Origin: Gnetum montanum | Lineage: Eukaryota > Streptophyta > Gnetopsida > Gnetales > Gnetaceae | Assembly: GCA_015680685.1 (NCBI GenBank) | Contig: MNCI01027083.1 | Coordinates: 23,174-87,173 of the forward strand | Length of the DNA: 64,000 nucleotides | Direction: 5' to 3' | Part shown: in pieces, positions 22,427 to 35,212 of the stretch | Layout of the letters: each line of letters begins with the position of its first letter | Numbering within the stretch: position 1 is the stretch's first letter | Made by a program: the position numbers and the translations under genes | The notes under the pieces: model-generated | The model's database searches: none | What the model saw: the letters and a program-made list of their open reading frames with translations, nothing else | What the model was told of the DNA's origin: nothing

Positions 22427-24736
22427 TATTGGTGATTGTTTGGAATGCGACCACCAACAAGTGCCTCAAATAGGATTTAGGTGTTTGCTAGTCTCTGGAA
22501 ATATCAAGGCCCAAATACCTCCAAATATATTTAGTAGTTAATGTGAGTATGTGTTGCTATTGAATGTTGAAACAGTTGAGTCATGTATAAAACTATGATT
22601 GGTTATCATGAAAGAGATTTGACCAACTTTGTAAAATATTGTGAGTCATTGGAGATTTCTATTTTGTTCAATCACTTAGTCTATATGGTCCTTATAATAC
22701 CTACTTGTAATAAATAAAATTTTGCAAAAGCCATTTGAGTACAACTCTACCAATCTACTCCTAATTTGCCCCAAAGAGAAAAAGTTCCACAAGAAAACTA
22801 GAAATAGAGCAAGATTCAATTGAAAGAGAAAGAAAGAAAGTAGATTTGTGTAAAAATCTCAAATATTTAAGCAAGGTAAATTGATACGAGGAAACACTTA
22901 CAATAAATTTATCCCTAATTCAATATCTATGAATCATTCAAATTTTCTAGTCTTAAACAAGCAATTTCTTAAAGAAAATCCTACTATACTACCAAAATTT
23001 GCTGCGTAAAACAACATGTACAAGTCTCTACTTTGGCTAGATACTAGTTGTCAATGATTGCATACAATAGAGCTTTCAAAGATTTGACAATTTCTAACTG
23101 AAATAATAAAGGAATATACTTTAAAAAAATCAAAAGTTATTTCAATCTTATTAAAATACCAAATATTTTTTTGAACCCTCTAGACTATTGAATTTCTCAA
23201 CTAACTTGTCTATAGTAAAGGCTCTCTTACTGTAATCCTAATTGTAGCCTTAAACATTGCATAATAATAAAACTCTTTATTAAATTACTCTTGAGGCTTC
23301 CAAACATGAGCTCTTCTATGGAAAATCTTAATAGAAGCCTACTATCACCCAACAAAGAACTATAAAAGTGATCTAAAAATCCCAAATTTAAATGCCAAAC
23401 ATAATACTACCTATACCACTAGCTATGCAACTAAAAAAAAATAGGAAAGAATGAACTTATAGGATTAAACAAAGTGGTTGAAATGATGTCTTTAGGAAGC
23501 CATCTTACAAGCAATCTTCAAATTTCTTCTTGATCTCCCTCCCCCTTCCTAAACCTTATTTCTACCTTTGAAGCCTTTTATAGTGGCTTTGGGTAGTTAC
23601 AATAATCATGAGAGGAGTAACAAATATCTATGATATTTAATTTTAACCACCTAAGGAGTTATAACTTCCATGGTAAGTTATGAGAATTTTAAGACACTTT
23701 TGGCAAGTGTCTTCATGAATAATCTCCCTTTCCTTTTTTTAAATAAAATCCCCCTATTTTTTTTAAAAAATACATACGAATTATCTTTAAACTTATATTG
23801 CACTCTTCCAATGAAAATAATACGTATTTCTCCTTATATGCTCCAACCAAGGGCATCAAAAAAGGAAAAATATTTAATTTGTAAGTTGAATCATGACTAA
23901 TCCATTGCGTAAATGCAAGAATAATAGTTTATTTTTCCACGATGTTAGGGATTTATTTTTCCACCACATGGTATAGGAACAAGGATTGTGGTCCACCATG
24001 TTGCATCTCCCTATTTCTGATGCTGAGGATGTCACTCTTCATGTACTTTTGGGTAACAGACGGAAAACAAGATGGCACACTTGGAAGTCAAGGTAGTTTT
24101 CTAGGCACAACAAGCTTCATTGATGTCATTTCAGGCATAGTTGTGGAGTATGGTCACTATAGTAGTCAAGAGGAAACCCAAGTCTTTTCCTGCATTGATC
24201 TTGTGGCCACTAGCATTATGTGTATCTATAAATTTGCCAATTTAGGGCTTCTTTGTCATCATCCATTCATGCAAAATATCTACCAAGAAATTGCTTCCTA
24301 CCTCTCTAGTTTCCTACCATTGTGGTATTCTTTTGCAAGGTAATTTTTTAAACTATACTTGCAATAATTTCTCTTGTTCTTGATCATCCTTGATGATTCA
24401 AGTGTATCTGTACTTGAGTTTTAGCAATGTTGGGATGTATAAAATCTGCAAGACTAACATTTTCAAGTTTGTGATGATGAAATGTTTTTCTAAGCTAAGA
24501 AGGATCCTAGAAGTTGCCATAGAAAGTATCACTCATGATTTTTAATGTGACCAATTGGGGTTTCCTTGCTTTTTGGTTGAGTTCATATGTAGGGGTTGTC
24601 TTCATATTGTCTTACATACTTTTGCAATGCGACTACATCACGACCTTTATGGATTTGGCTTGTTTCTTGTCACCACTAGCAAAGTATTTTATCAGAGCCT
24701 TGGTGATAATTTATGAATCCTGATTGGTGTCTTGTG
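22427..24736 (-). repeat. 3' LTR of element 2
   Basis: 2310 bp. Begins TATTGGTGATTG at its low end (partner: TGTTGGTGACCA). It contains a minus-strand TATA box CTATAAAA at 23576-23583. The plus-strand open frame 23942-24343 (133 aa) has a counterpart in the other LTR, but most differences change the amino acid, so I do not call it a gene. Confidence 0.8.
23576..23583 (-). promoter_or_regulatory. TATA box in element 2 LTR
   Basis: CTATAAAAGGC on the minus strand. The equivalent in the partner LTR is CTATAAAAAGC at 27658-27666. Confidence 0.55.
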
Positions 24737-24740
24737 TTAA

Positions 24741-25372
24741 CCCATGGTTATTGATGTTGATTTTCACAAAGCGAAGTTACAACTTCTTTTCACAGTGGCC
24801 TAAAATATCATCGCTAATACCATTTAATCCAATTATGTTATTGTATTAAGCAGACCTCGTGTGCTTGTATTTTTGCATTTTATACTAATTGGTATGATGA
24901 AGTTTAGTTGCTACATCAGCAAAATGGCTCTCTATTTAATAGATTATTTTTGCAATATCATGAAATCAAGTTTATTAAGAAGGATGAAGAAATGATGGTT
25001 TCATAGAAAAATTGTGTCATTAATTTTACTATGTAATCTACAAAAAAATAGTGAGATTATTTTCCATAATTTCTAGTTGAATTACATTGAAAAAGGATTC
25101 AAAAAGTTACTGTAACCAACTACTTCAAAACAAAAAAAACATCATCAATAAACCAACAATAGAAATGAGAGAAAGCCCCAAAACACAGACCAATCTGCAA
25201 TTCCTCTACCCATTGCAACTTTAGAATCATCCTTAGTTGTAACATTGAGGCACTCTTAAATGGTAGCTTCAGTATGCCCTTTCATGATGTCAACATGTCA
25301 TTTGCCAAATCAGTTGAAGCACCATTGAAGCTATGGCACCTTGATGAACTAAAAAGAAGAAGAAGAAAGACA
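24741..25372 (+). repeat. Segment X, left copy (inverted repeat with 48197-48832)
   Basis: About 630 bp that reappears, reverse-complemented, immediately outside the right LTR of element 2. A frame fragment (HDVNMSFA ... LDELKRRRRK, plus strand near 25280-25355) corresponds to HDANMAFA ... LDEIKKKKRK on the minus strand at 48190-48275. I do not recognise the protein. It abuts the LTR where a polypurine tract would be expected, and none is visible. Confidence 0.7.
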
Positions 25373-25549
25373 AAACCCTAGCTTACTATCTTGATATATA
25401 TGTTTTCTATTTTTCTTTTCTTCCTTAATATTAACTCTTGCCAAGGATTTTTCTAGTTTTACTATATTTCTAGACATAGCTCACATTAATTATCCTTTTT
25501 TAGATTCTCTTCCTTCATGTTTTTTCTCTATCTTAATATGAGATGGACC

Positions 25550-26381
25550 TAGTGAAGCTTTAAATTGAGCAAAATCTTGCATAGGAACTGTAACTTTTTC
25601 TTGTCTTTTTTGAGTTACAGTAATCTCTTCTTGATTCAAGTTTAATTAGTTTTCTAATTATATAGCTTTACTAAAGTAGTCATTTAGTGTATTTAAGTGT
25701 AAATTTCTTATTAACCAAATTGAAATGTTGGGGTTGACAACCTTAAGATAAGTTTCTCTAATTATTTCATCTAATGGTCCATATTGTCATTGAGAAAGCC
25801 CACAAATTTGTTGAGATTTGATGTTAAAATCTCTAATTAATTCTTTGACTCCTTTCTTAGCTTGTATTAGCCCATAATAAGTTGTTGTTGATCTAATTAA
25901 ACACAAATCTAGGCTTAAAAAATACTTTTCATATCGTCCCAACTTGTGATACTACTACTTTGCAAGTTTGAGCACTAGATCTAAGCCACATCCTTTAGAT
26001 TTGCTACAAATAATCTACAAGCTTGATCTTGGTGTTGAACATTTGCATGAGCTAAAGCTAACTCAAACATGTGAATATACTCTTCAACTAAGTAAGCTTT
26101 TCTAGGAATAAAAGGCTAAGGAAGATACTTATAAAATACCTTAGAATTTTCCATCTTAATTATGTTGGCTCTTTGCTAAGGATTTTCCATCTTATTCCTT
26201 TGGATTTTTGATCTCTTATACTTATTAGATCTTCTCTTCTCAACCTTCTAGTCTTTAACCCACTACTTGTTCCAAACTCAAAAACTTTCTTTTGTTGTTC
26301 TTCTGATGAAGAATCAGTCTTATAATTAAGAACTTCCTTTAAATCTTTGAAACCCTCTAAACTATCAATCTTGTTGGTCAT
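25550..26381 (-). pseudogene. Gag-like remains of element 2
   Basis: Begins at 26381 with a 73-residue open piece (MTNKIDSLEGFKDLKEVLNY) just after the leader. It continues in another frame with YIHMFELALAHANVQHQDQ, then VAN and further broken text. Position and the helical EYxxxFExLA pattern suggest a capsid domain; this is an inference. Confidence 0.4.
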
Positions 26382-26483
26382 GAACTAAAAATAGAATCTA
26401 ATTTCTTAAGCCTTTATAGTAACAAATAATTGTTGGTATGCTAGGACTATTAGGCTTATGAATATATAACATAAACTTTCAAG

Positions 26484-26507
26484 CCCTCCTTCTAGGGCCA
26501 AAAGAAT
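26484..26507 (-). promoter_or_regulatory. Leader/primer-site motif of element 2
   Basis: The minus strand reads ATTCTTTTGGCCCTAGAAGG then AGGGC directly after the LTR. The same TTTT-GC-CTAGAAGGAGGGC block follows the 5' LTR of element 1 at 30460. Likely a primer-binding region; I could not assign the tRNA. Confidence 0.5.
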
Positions 26508-28621
26508 TGTTGGTGACCATTTGGGATGTGATCACCAACGACTACCTCAAACAGGATTTAGGTTTTCACTGGTCTCTCACAACACCGAGGCCTAGAGACC
26601 TCCAAATAGATTCAGCATTTAACATGAGTATGTGTTTTTGTTGAACGTTGAAATAGTTGAGTTGTGTATAAAACTATGATCAGTTATCATGAAAGAGATT
26701 CAACTAGCTTTGTAAAATACTATGATTTATTGGAGATTTCTATTTTGTTCAATCATTTAGTCTAAATGGTCCTTATAATACCTACTTATAACAAACAAAA
26801 TTTTGCAAAAACCATTTAAGTAAAACTTTGTCAATCTACTCCTAATTTCCCCCAGAAAGAAAAAGCTCTACAAAAAAACTAGAAATAGAGCAATATTTAA
26901 TGGAAAGAGAAAGAAAGAAAGTAGATTTGTGTAAAAATATCAAATATTTAAGCAAGGTAAATTGATATGAGAAAATACTTTACAATAAAGTTATGCCTAA
27001 TTCAATATCTATGAATTGTTCAAATTTTCTAGGCTCAAATGAGCAATTTCTTAAAGACAATCCTACTATACTACCAAAATTTGCTACATAAAACAACATG
27101 TATGAGTCTCTATTTTGGCTAGATAATAGTTGTCAATGATTTCATATAATAGAGCTTTCAAATATTTGAGAATTTCTAATTGAAATACCAAAGGAATATA
27201 ATTTTAAAAAATCAAAAGCTATTTCAATCCTATCAAAATACCAAAGATTTTTTTAAATCCTTTAGACTATTGAATTGCTCAATTGGCTTGTCTATATCAA
27301 AAGCTCTCTTATAGTAATCCTAATAGCAACCTGAAACATTGCATAATAATAAACCTCTCTATTAAATTGCTCTTGAGGCTTTCCAACATGAGCTCTTTTA
27401 TGGCAAATCTTAATTGGAGTCTACTATCATGCAATAAAGAACTATAAAAGTGATGTAAAAATCCCAAATTTAAATGCCAAGCATAATACTACCTAAACTG
27501 CTAGCTATGCAACTAAAAAAAATTAGGAAAGAATGAACTCATTGGATTAAACAAAGTGACAAAAATGATGTCTTTAGCAAGTCATCTTACAAACAATCTT
27601 CAAATTTTGTCTTGATCTCCCTCCCCCCTTCCTCAACCTTATTTCTACCTTTGAAGCTTTTTATAGTGGCTTTGGGTAATTACAATAATCATGAGAGAAA
27701 TAAAAAATATCAAAGGATTTATAACTTCCATGGGAATTTCTAAGAATTTTAAGTCACTTTTGATAAGTGTCTTCATGAATAATCTTCCTTTCCTTTTAAA
27801 AAAAAATCCCCCTATTTTTTTTAAAAAATACATACGAATTATCTTTAGACTTATATTGCACTCTTACAATGAAAATAATATGTATTTCTCCTTATATGCT
27901 CTAACTAAGAGTATTAAAAAAAGAAAAATATTTATTTCTTAAGCCAAATCATGACTAACTTGTTGCATAAATGCAAGAATAATAATTTATTTTTCCACCA
28001 CATTAGGGTTTATTTTTCCACCACATGGTATAGGAATGAGGATTGTAGTCCACCATGTTGCATCTCCCTATTTGTTATGCCAACAATGTCACTCTTCATG
28101 TACTTTTGGGTAACATATGGAAAATAAGGTGGCACACTTGGAACTCAAGGTAGTTTTTTGGGCACAACAAGCTTTGTCAATATTGTTTTAGGTCTAGTTG
28201 TGGAGTATGATCACTACAGTAGTCAAGAGGAAACCCAAGTTTTTGCCTACATTCATGTTGTGGCCACTAGCATTTTGTGCATCTATAGATTTTCTAGTTT
28301 AGGGCTTATTTGTCATGATCCATTCATGCAAAATATTTGCTAAGAAATTCCTTCCTATTTCTCTAGTTTCCTGTTGTTCTAGTATTCTTTTGTGAGGTAA
28401 TTTTTACTATACCTACAATAATTTCTCTTGTTCTTGATCATCCTTGATTATTCTAGTGTATCTGTATTTGAGTTTTAGTAGTGTCAGGGTGTATAAATCT
28501 ACAGGATTGACATTTTTGGGTTTGTCATGATGAAATGTTTTTCTAAGCCAAAATGGCTCCTAGAAGTCACCATAGAAAGTATCAGTCATGGTTTTCAATG
28601 TGATTGATTGGGGTTACCCTG
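26508..28621 (-). repeat. 5' LTR of element 2, first part
   Basis: Aligns with 22427-24580. Interrupted at 28621 by element 1; continues at 48008. Confidence 0.85.
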
Positions 28622-30459
28622 TGAAACACCCTAGAATTTTGGGACCATCTTGCTTCACCAGGGTATCAAAATTTAGGCAAGGAATTTTCACAAGTGCAGT
28701 GTCATGATAGTTTGGTAGGAAATAGATGCTCTAAGTTTAGACTATCCAGTTTGGAAATTTTTCTACACCTAGTGTCCATAGGCTCGACAAACTCTCTAGT
28801 CTACCCACCTGGACAATTTATCTAGTTGAGAATTCACTTAGAAACCATATGTGGAGTTGTCGGCAATGCTCAGGATGTGCAAAATAGTTTGGCAAGTTTT
28901 CTGGTCAAGAAGTTTGCTATGCTACGCTACGCTATGTAGCATAGTAGGCCTCAGGAGATAGTTGTTTAGGCAATTAACTATGAATTTTTGCAAGGCAAAG
29001 TGCTACACTATGCTATCCTACGTAGTGTAGCACATCATAGCAAAAGTAAGACAGAGAGGCCCAACTTACTTAGTGATTTCAATTGCACTCAGCAAGCACC
29101 TCTGACCTTCAAAAGTAGTTTCTTTGCTCGACTTCAAGTCCTTCAGAAAAGCTCCTCTTACTAGAAAAGTAGCAGATCAAGCAAAAGGTAAGCTTTTTTG
29201 GCTGCTACGCTACGCATTGTAGCATAGCATAGCGATGATGCAAGAATGACAAAAGGCATCTCAAAATGCAAGATTAACAAGTTCAAAGGCTTCACATCAC
29301 AGAGAACAAAGGTTGCAAATTGTCAGCATGATCATCAAACAAAAGTTTACAACTTAGGTGCAAATCATAGTTAAGGCCAGCTACTATGCTATGCTACACT
29401 ACCTAGCATAGCATAGCGTAGAAAACATGTAGAACTATCCAATACACTTCAAAGTATTCTAGCACCTACAATTAACTCCAATGTAAATTTCTTCTTCAAA
29501 TTGGTGGCTACGCTATGCGATGCTACATAGCGTAGCACAACGTTGCAAGCAGCTACGCTATGCTAACAGGCTACGCTCCATAATGTAGCACAATGTAGCA
29601 GGTGTCTACGCTACATCAGTGTGCTTCACTCCTTGTCTACATCATTGACAGACCTGAACCCAGCATCTCTAGTTTCGACAATGTGATTGCAGCATGGTAG
29701 GCTCATCAATTAGCTTTGCATGTCCATGCAGCATGGACATGTCAACATCTTGTGGGTCTAGGACACATGACATCCAAACCACAGCTCTCATGTCCTCTTG
29801 GCCCTATAAATACCCCAACGAGCAATGCTTGAAGGGTTGGCAAGTTCGCAAGTTGGCAAGTTGTAAAAAAATTGGGTTGGAAAATTTTGCATGGTTAGCA
29901 ATTTGAGAGTTTAAAGGGTTGACAATCTTGAGCATTGTTAACATTTGCGAGTTGGAAAAAATTAAGTAGTTGGCATTCTCATTTGGCATTCTATTAGCTC
30001 TTTTCTATTGCCTTTGTAGTATTTTGCTTCGTTAGCTCTTGAATCCACGTTCAAGCGTACAATTATCTTGCTTTGAACATCTTGGTTACTTTTCAGATCT
30101 CTATGCTTCCCAGCGTCGTGCAACTGATTGTATCCACCTTGAAAAAGTAAAGTCGTAGTCTTGAAGCAGTGCATTTCTTAACTCCAATTTACTTTATTCT
30201 CCTTCTTATCATTGCATTTTACATCATTTTCATTTACTCACATATAATAATTAGTATTTTATGCTATAAACATTGTTTTCAAATTACACGTTTGCAAAAG
30301 GTTTAGTGACATCGACTAAGTCCCTGTCTGATCCACCAAACCATTCAGGGTACCTCGTTTCCATTTTATCTAGCATGGTCCTCGCACGGATCCGAGGTTA
30401 AGACTATCTGATTGACAACCTCTCAGTGTTTCCAGCCACTGATGTTTTTGGTCACTACA
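28622..30459 (+). repeat. 5' LTR of element 1
   Basis: 1838 bp. Rich in self-complementary GCTACGC/GCGTAGC blocks (28918-28950, 29003-29040, 29205-29235, 29385-29420, 29505-29610). TATA box CTATAAATA at 29804-29812. Confidence 0.9.
29804..29812 (+). promoter_or_regulatory. TATA box in element 1 5' LTR
   Basis: GCCCTATAAATACCCC in a locally GC-richer setting. The same site is at 47368-47376 in the 3' LTR. Confidence 0.65.
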
Positions 30460-30850
30460 GGTTTTTAGCACTAGAAGGAGGGCCTTTTAGTGCCCTTTCC
30501 ATGTTTTACGGTAGTCCTATAAGTGTTCTACACCTTGACATGCACTAGCGTAAACTTGACACCCTTTTGTGATTGTTTATACATTGTGTGGTGCAGATCG
30601 TTTGCTTTGACGGTTCCTTCAAAATCCTGTAGGACATAAAGCCTCCGATTGCCATTTGACCCACTTATTTCATGGTAGTTTTGCATGCATTCTGTACCCC
30701 ATCACACACTAGCGTAAATGTGACACCCTTTTGTGGTTGTTTACGCATCATGTGGTAGAGATCGGTCACTCTGATGGTTCCTTTGGAATCTTGCAAGACA
30801 TAAATCCTTTGATCGCCTTCTGATCTCCTTGTTTTCCTCATTTAGAAACA
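30460..30850 (+). promoter_or_regulatory. Leader of element 1 with primer-site-like motif
   Basis: GGTTTTTAGCACTAGAAGGA then GGGCC directly follows the LTR, matching the leader of element 2. The rest holds two diverged copies of a block of about 180 bp (GCACTAGCGTAAACTTGACA at 30542 and CACTAGCGTAAATGTGACA at 30706). Confidence 0.6.
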
Positions 30851-33180
30851 ATGATTTCCTCAAGCACCATTGCTAACACCTCTAACATTGAGGTTCCCCT
30901 CACAGTTCAAGGCATCACAGGTGCTGAACAGCTGCCTAGCCCAGTGCTGGGGCCATGTTAATCCCTCAGGATCCAAAATTTGCCACGTGAGGACTTGGCC
31001 CAACAACATGAACAATATAACTTTCTCTATGCTAAGGTGTAGGCAAACATTCCCTTAGATGCACAAGAGCTCGAAGAGAAGCATAGCTTTGAGTTTGCCT
31101 ACTACAATGGGAAGGAATTTATTCCCACTCACGGTGTTTCCATCCCTTTAACGCAAACAAACCAATGGCTTATAGATCAGCTGATCCAAGTCATTAGGCC
31201 TGGGGAGCCACAAGACACAATGTATCATCATGACAAGGCTTTTTAGGATGGGTAGGAAGAACTAGATTCCCAATTCGATGAAGGGGGGGGGGGGTCAAAC
31301 CAACCCTGCCACCATCCCTCCTACCCCATCTTTCTAGACATACCTGTTGTCCATCATCACTCCCTTTAGGATCACTTCTACATCATCGTAATCCACAATT
31401 CCATTGGCAATGGGTAGCCATGCCATACCCTTGATGCATCAACACGCCTGCTCCCCTATTTCATTCTCAGCTACTACTCCTCTACCAACTGTTCCCCAGT
31501 CCATTCCTATATCACATCACTCATCAATCATAGCTACCCTACCTCACATTTACACAGTACCTACCTCATAGTTGCATGCAATCTTCACCTCCATTCCTAC
31601 ATTTACACCTGTCCCACCGTTAGCAGTGGGCCTAGGCCCATCCACATTGTGGACCACATTCACTTCTCCTCCTATTTTGCAACCATCATAGATGTCCCGC
31701 TACACTAGCCAACAAACCTACCAAGTTCTGCAAATGGTACAACCTAGCACAAGACTCTGGTCTATGCCACCGACCATATAAATGGCTTACCCGGTAGCAC
31801 AACCCGCAGTTGTTGTTCCAATAGCACCACTTGTTGGGTGGTGGACAACGCAAGCAGCATAGTTCCTAGGGGCCATTCCAATGGCACCACCGATGGGTCA
31901 CATTTCTACCCCTACCACTCCACAGATGGGAGCTACCCTGGTGGTTTCCCAACTACCTACATCATCCCCGAGTTTGGATCAAGTGTTCTAGCTTATCTAG
32001 ACCCTTACTGAGAAAATAAAACACCTTAAGGCTTTTGGGTCTGATACGGTACAAGTTGTGAAATTCTACCAGGATGATCCCATTAGCTTGATAGTCCCTG
32101 CACTAATGTTATCCCTAGGGATGTTACTCCCCCATTTCATGAAATACAATAGGGAGGGAGATCCCAACTCACATCTTGTTACATTTAAGTCTAAGTCCCT
32201 TTTTCTGCAATAATGGCGACATACAATCATCCATGTCTTTGCCATGTATCTGACCAGAAAATCCCTAGATTAGTACCATGCTCTTCCACGCTCCTCCATC
32301 TCAACCCTATAGGAGTTTCTAACCTAGTTCATGATGCATTTCAAGTACAACTTGAGACCAAAGGTCATGCTAGATCAGTTGATGAGTGTAAAACAAGATC
32401 CGCTGGAACCAGTCCATAAGTTCATCCAACGCTGGAGTGTGACCCTTAATGAAATCCGTAAGCCCATTGTGGAGGCCCACTTGCTAGCTGTCTTTAAGGG
32501 TGCAATGAACAACTTTGTTAAGTCTAAGCTATATTATCTCGCTCTGTGCACTCTCAATCAGGCTTTTGCCTAGACTAAGAGCATACAGGATGCTGTTAAG
32601 GCAAGTAAAGACCCTGACTATGTTGCATACAAGAACACCTTCACAAAGAAGAAAAAGGACAAGGGTAAGGCTATAATAGCCACACTGGCGACTATGGTTG
32701 ATGAACCCAAACCCAACAACAATAACAAGAACAACAAAAAACTAGCTGCACCTACAACTAACCCCATGCCCAAACAGGGAAACACACCTCAACCTTCTAC
32801 ATCCACACCTAAAGCATTTGCACCACCTAAACTGAACTCTGAACATAAAAATCGCTCAAAGTATACCCCGTTGCCTATCAAGGCTTTAGATCTTATGAAG
32901 AAATTACTGGTGGTGGGGTACATCCAACATAAGTGGATGTTGGAGGAGGGAGCTAGGCAACATCAACAGTACTACGAACTCCTTAGGAACCCCTCCTTGG
33001 CTTTGCCCAATGAGCCCCCAGTTCCTAAGGGTTTCAAGCTAGAGTGGTTCTATGACTACCATCAATAGTGTGGTCACAACACGGATTACTGCATGGTGTT
33101 GAAAGACAACATCCAAAGGATGATCGATTAGGGGAAATTGGTGATAGATGAAAGCAACCCAATACGTCTCAAGAATTAAT
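30851..33180 (+). pseudogene. Gag of element 1
   Basis: Capsid polyprotein remains. The start at ATG 30851 (MISSSTIANTSNIEVPLTVQ) is the first long frame after the leader. The capsid core is legible at 32040-32600: MMHFKYNLRPKVMLDQLMSV, then LEPVHKFIQRWSVTLNEIRK and HLLAVFKGAMNNF. This matches the Tat/gypsy pattern of FIQRW followed by F..A...F. A Lys/Asn/Pro-rich linker (32640-32800) follows, then a C-terminal knuckle-like WFYDYHQ-stop-CGHNTDYCMVLK at 33040-33110. Several stops (e.g. 31051, 31244, 32572) and frameshifts. A run of twelve G at 31283-31294 sits in the frame. Confidence 0.8.
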
Positions 33181-33749
33181 CCCTACATGTTTACATGGAT
33201 CCTCTCAACGCCAACAACACTAGTTACATTATCAACACCATTGACGTTGACAATAATCCTAGAACACCTTAGCAGCCATTTGTGGTTTGTATGCCTTAGT
33301 GTAGTGCACCAGTACCACCAGTGGTTAATCAAACTTCACAACAACCTTTCTTCTTGAGAATCCCTCCCAAAGTATCTACCCTTGCACCACCTATTAGCAA
33401 AACTACATCACCACTGCATACACTAAGACTGTTAGCTCTATTCGTTATCAGGGGGCCAAGCCATTTAACAACCCCTACCCCGCATAAGGCAGCTTCACAA
33501 CCTTCTCGTCCTAGAAAACAAGAACTGCACTTCACAGGTGAGATGTCAAAGGAAAGTACCATCCAAAGTACTTACAAGACTATGCCCTCACCCTCTGCAT
33601 CTACACCCTCATCGCTGAAAGATAATGCTGCTATGTGTGGACATTCTTCACCACCTCACCCAAGAGAGTCTGAACCCAGACCCGAAACTATCCCTCCTTG
33701 GGAAATTTATCTTCTGGGATGAATAGAAGAGGAGAAAGGTAGTAAATTA

Positions 33750-34656
33750 AAAAGTGGCTAGGAACTTTTGAGCACCCTCGCCAAGGTAAAGCAATCTCTA
33801 AAATAGAAAAACACTATGCTGAGCCTGTACGACCTAATCATGACATCTACCGCACACTGTAAGGCTTTGGTCCGCATGTTAATAGCAATTCCGGTTAATG
33901 AGAACATGCTAGCGAAAGAGAAGGCAATCCATTCAGTCATGCTTCCTTCTACGCCTACAGAACCAAAGCCATCCCAACTGACTTTTTGTGATAATTCCAT
34001 TAGGGAAGACCCTGAAAAGGGTCAGGTGACTACAACACCTCTTTTCATCATAATTCGGGTCAGCCAACATAAGATTTGAAGGGTACACATTGATGATGAA
34101 GCTTCCAAAAATGTCATCGCTTTCCCTATTATGGATAAGCTGGGTTTGGTTGACCAGATCAGACCCATAATAAAATCATGCTTAAAGTCGTTCAATGGGT
34201 GTGGTGAAAGGCATGGTCCACATTGACTTTGTGGCAGGGGACCAGTTCCCCACAAACACAATGTTCATCATGGTTGAAGAGATGCCCGAGTTTAACCTGA
34301 TCTTGGGGAGGTCATGGTTAGCACAGCTTAAGGTTGTCTCTTCACCCATTCATCAGGAGATCCATCTACCCTATGCAGGGAAGGAGGTGGTAATCACTGG
34401 CAATGAGGTAGCAACACAAGTTATCAACAACGTAGATATGGAACAGGGCTTAGAGGTCGTAACCTTTGAGAATGAAACGCCTATCTTTGTAGATACTAAC
34501 CATCCAACAAAAGAGCTAGCTCAACATGCTAGTTCAAAAAATGAAAACACATGGGCTGAGTTGCCCTTCCAAGCGGGGGACAATGATATAGATGAAGGCT
34601 ATGGCAAAGCACCTCAACCTTACAATTTGCCCAATTCACTATGGGTTAGGAAGTAG
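33750..34656 (+). pseudogene. Protease region of element 1
   Basis: VHIDDEASKNVIAFPIMDKL (about 34084-34143) aligns in style with the protease box of Tat elements, with D-D-E in place of D-x-G/S. After a frameshift near 34195, the open frame 34195-34656 supplies MVEEMPEFNLILGRSWLAQL, the I-L-G-R-x-W-L flap/second half. The frame ends at TAG 34654-34656. RT does not follow until about 41.2 kb. Confidence 0.7.
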
Positions 34657-34802
34657 TTACACATAGCGTAGCAGCCCCATTGCTTCATGCCTTGTCAACA
34701 TCCATTGTATAGTTATCACCTATTCACCTCGCATCTATCCGTCTATGCTAGCTACATCAACTCGCTTTCACTTTTCAATCATTAACATATTTTTTGTTTA
34801 CG

Positions 34803-35045
34803 ATAAGGCCCGAAATGGCCTAAAACTAGTGCAGGCCTGAAATGGCCTAAAACTAGTGATGGTCCAAAATGGCCTAAAACTATATACAACTCGCTAAGGC
34901 CTAAAAATGGCAAGATTTCTTTTGTTTACATCATGTACGATGGCCCAAAATGGCCTAAAACTAGCGGGGGCCCAAAATGGCCTAGAACTAGCAGCGGCCT
35001 GAAATGGCCTAAAACTAGCAATGGCCCAAAATGGCCTAAAACTAA
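34803..35045. repeat. Tandem array 1 in element 1
   Basis: Seven or so copies of a unit of about 28-30 bp around GGCCCAAAATGGCCTAAAAC then TAGC (first position variably GGCCC/GGCCT), interrupted once at 34885-34935. Confidence 0.8.
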
Positions 35046-35212
35046 AACATAAAAAATGAAAACATAACAAAAAATTGATCACATAGATAATGCATAAGCT
35101 AGCATACAATTAATTTTCTTCCAAAACTTGCTTCCTTCATTAAAAGTTTTTTCCATCAAACAATGTTTGCAAAAGTTTTACAAAAAATTCAAAATTTCAA
35201 AAACCCCATGCT

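Noticed and set aside
23942-24343. 133-residue plus-strand frame in the element 2 LTR, with a counterpart at 28158-28343
   Set aside because: The two copies differ mostly at positions that change the amino acid, so there is no sign of protein-level constraint. The similarity is explained by the LTR pair.
31283-31294. Run of twelve G as a possible quadruplex or frameshift site
   Set aside because: A single homopolymer without further G tracts, and the surrounding gag is already broken elsewhere; a sequencing or assembly length error is equally likely.
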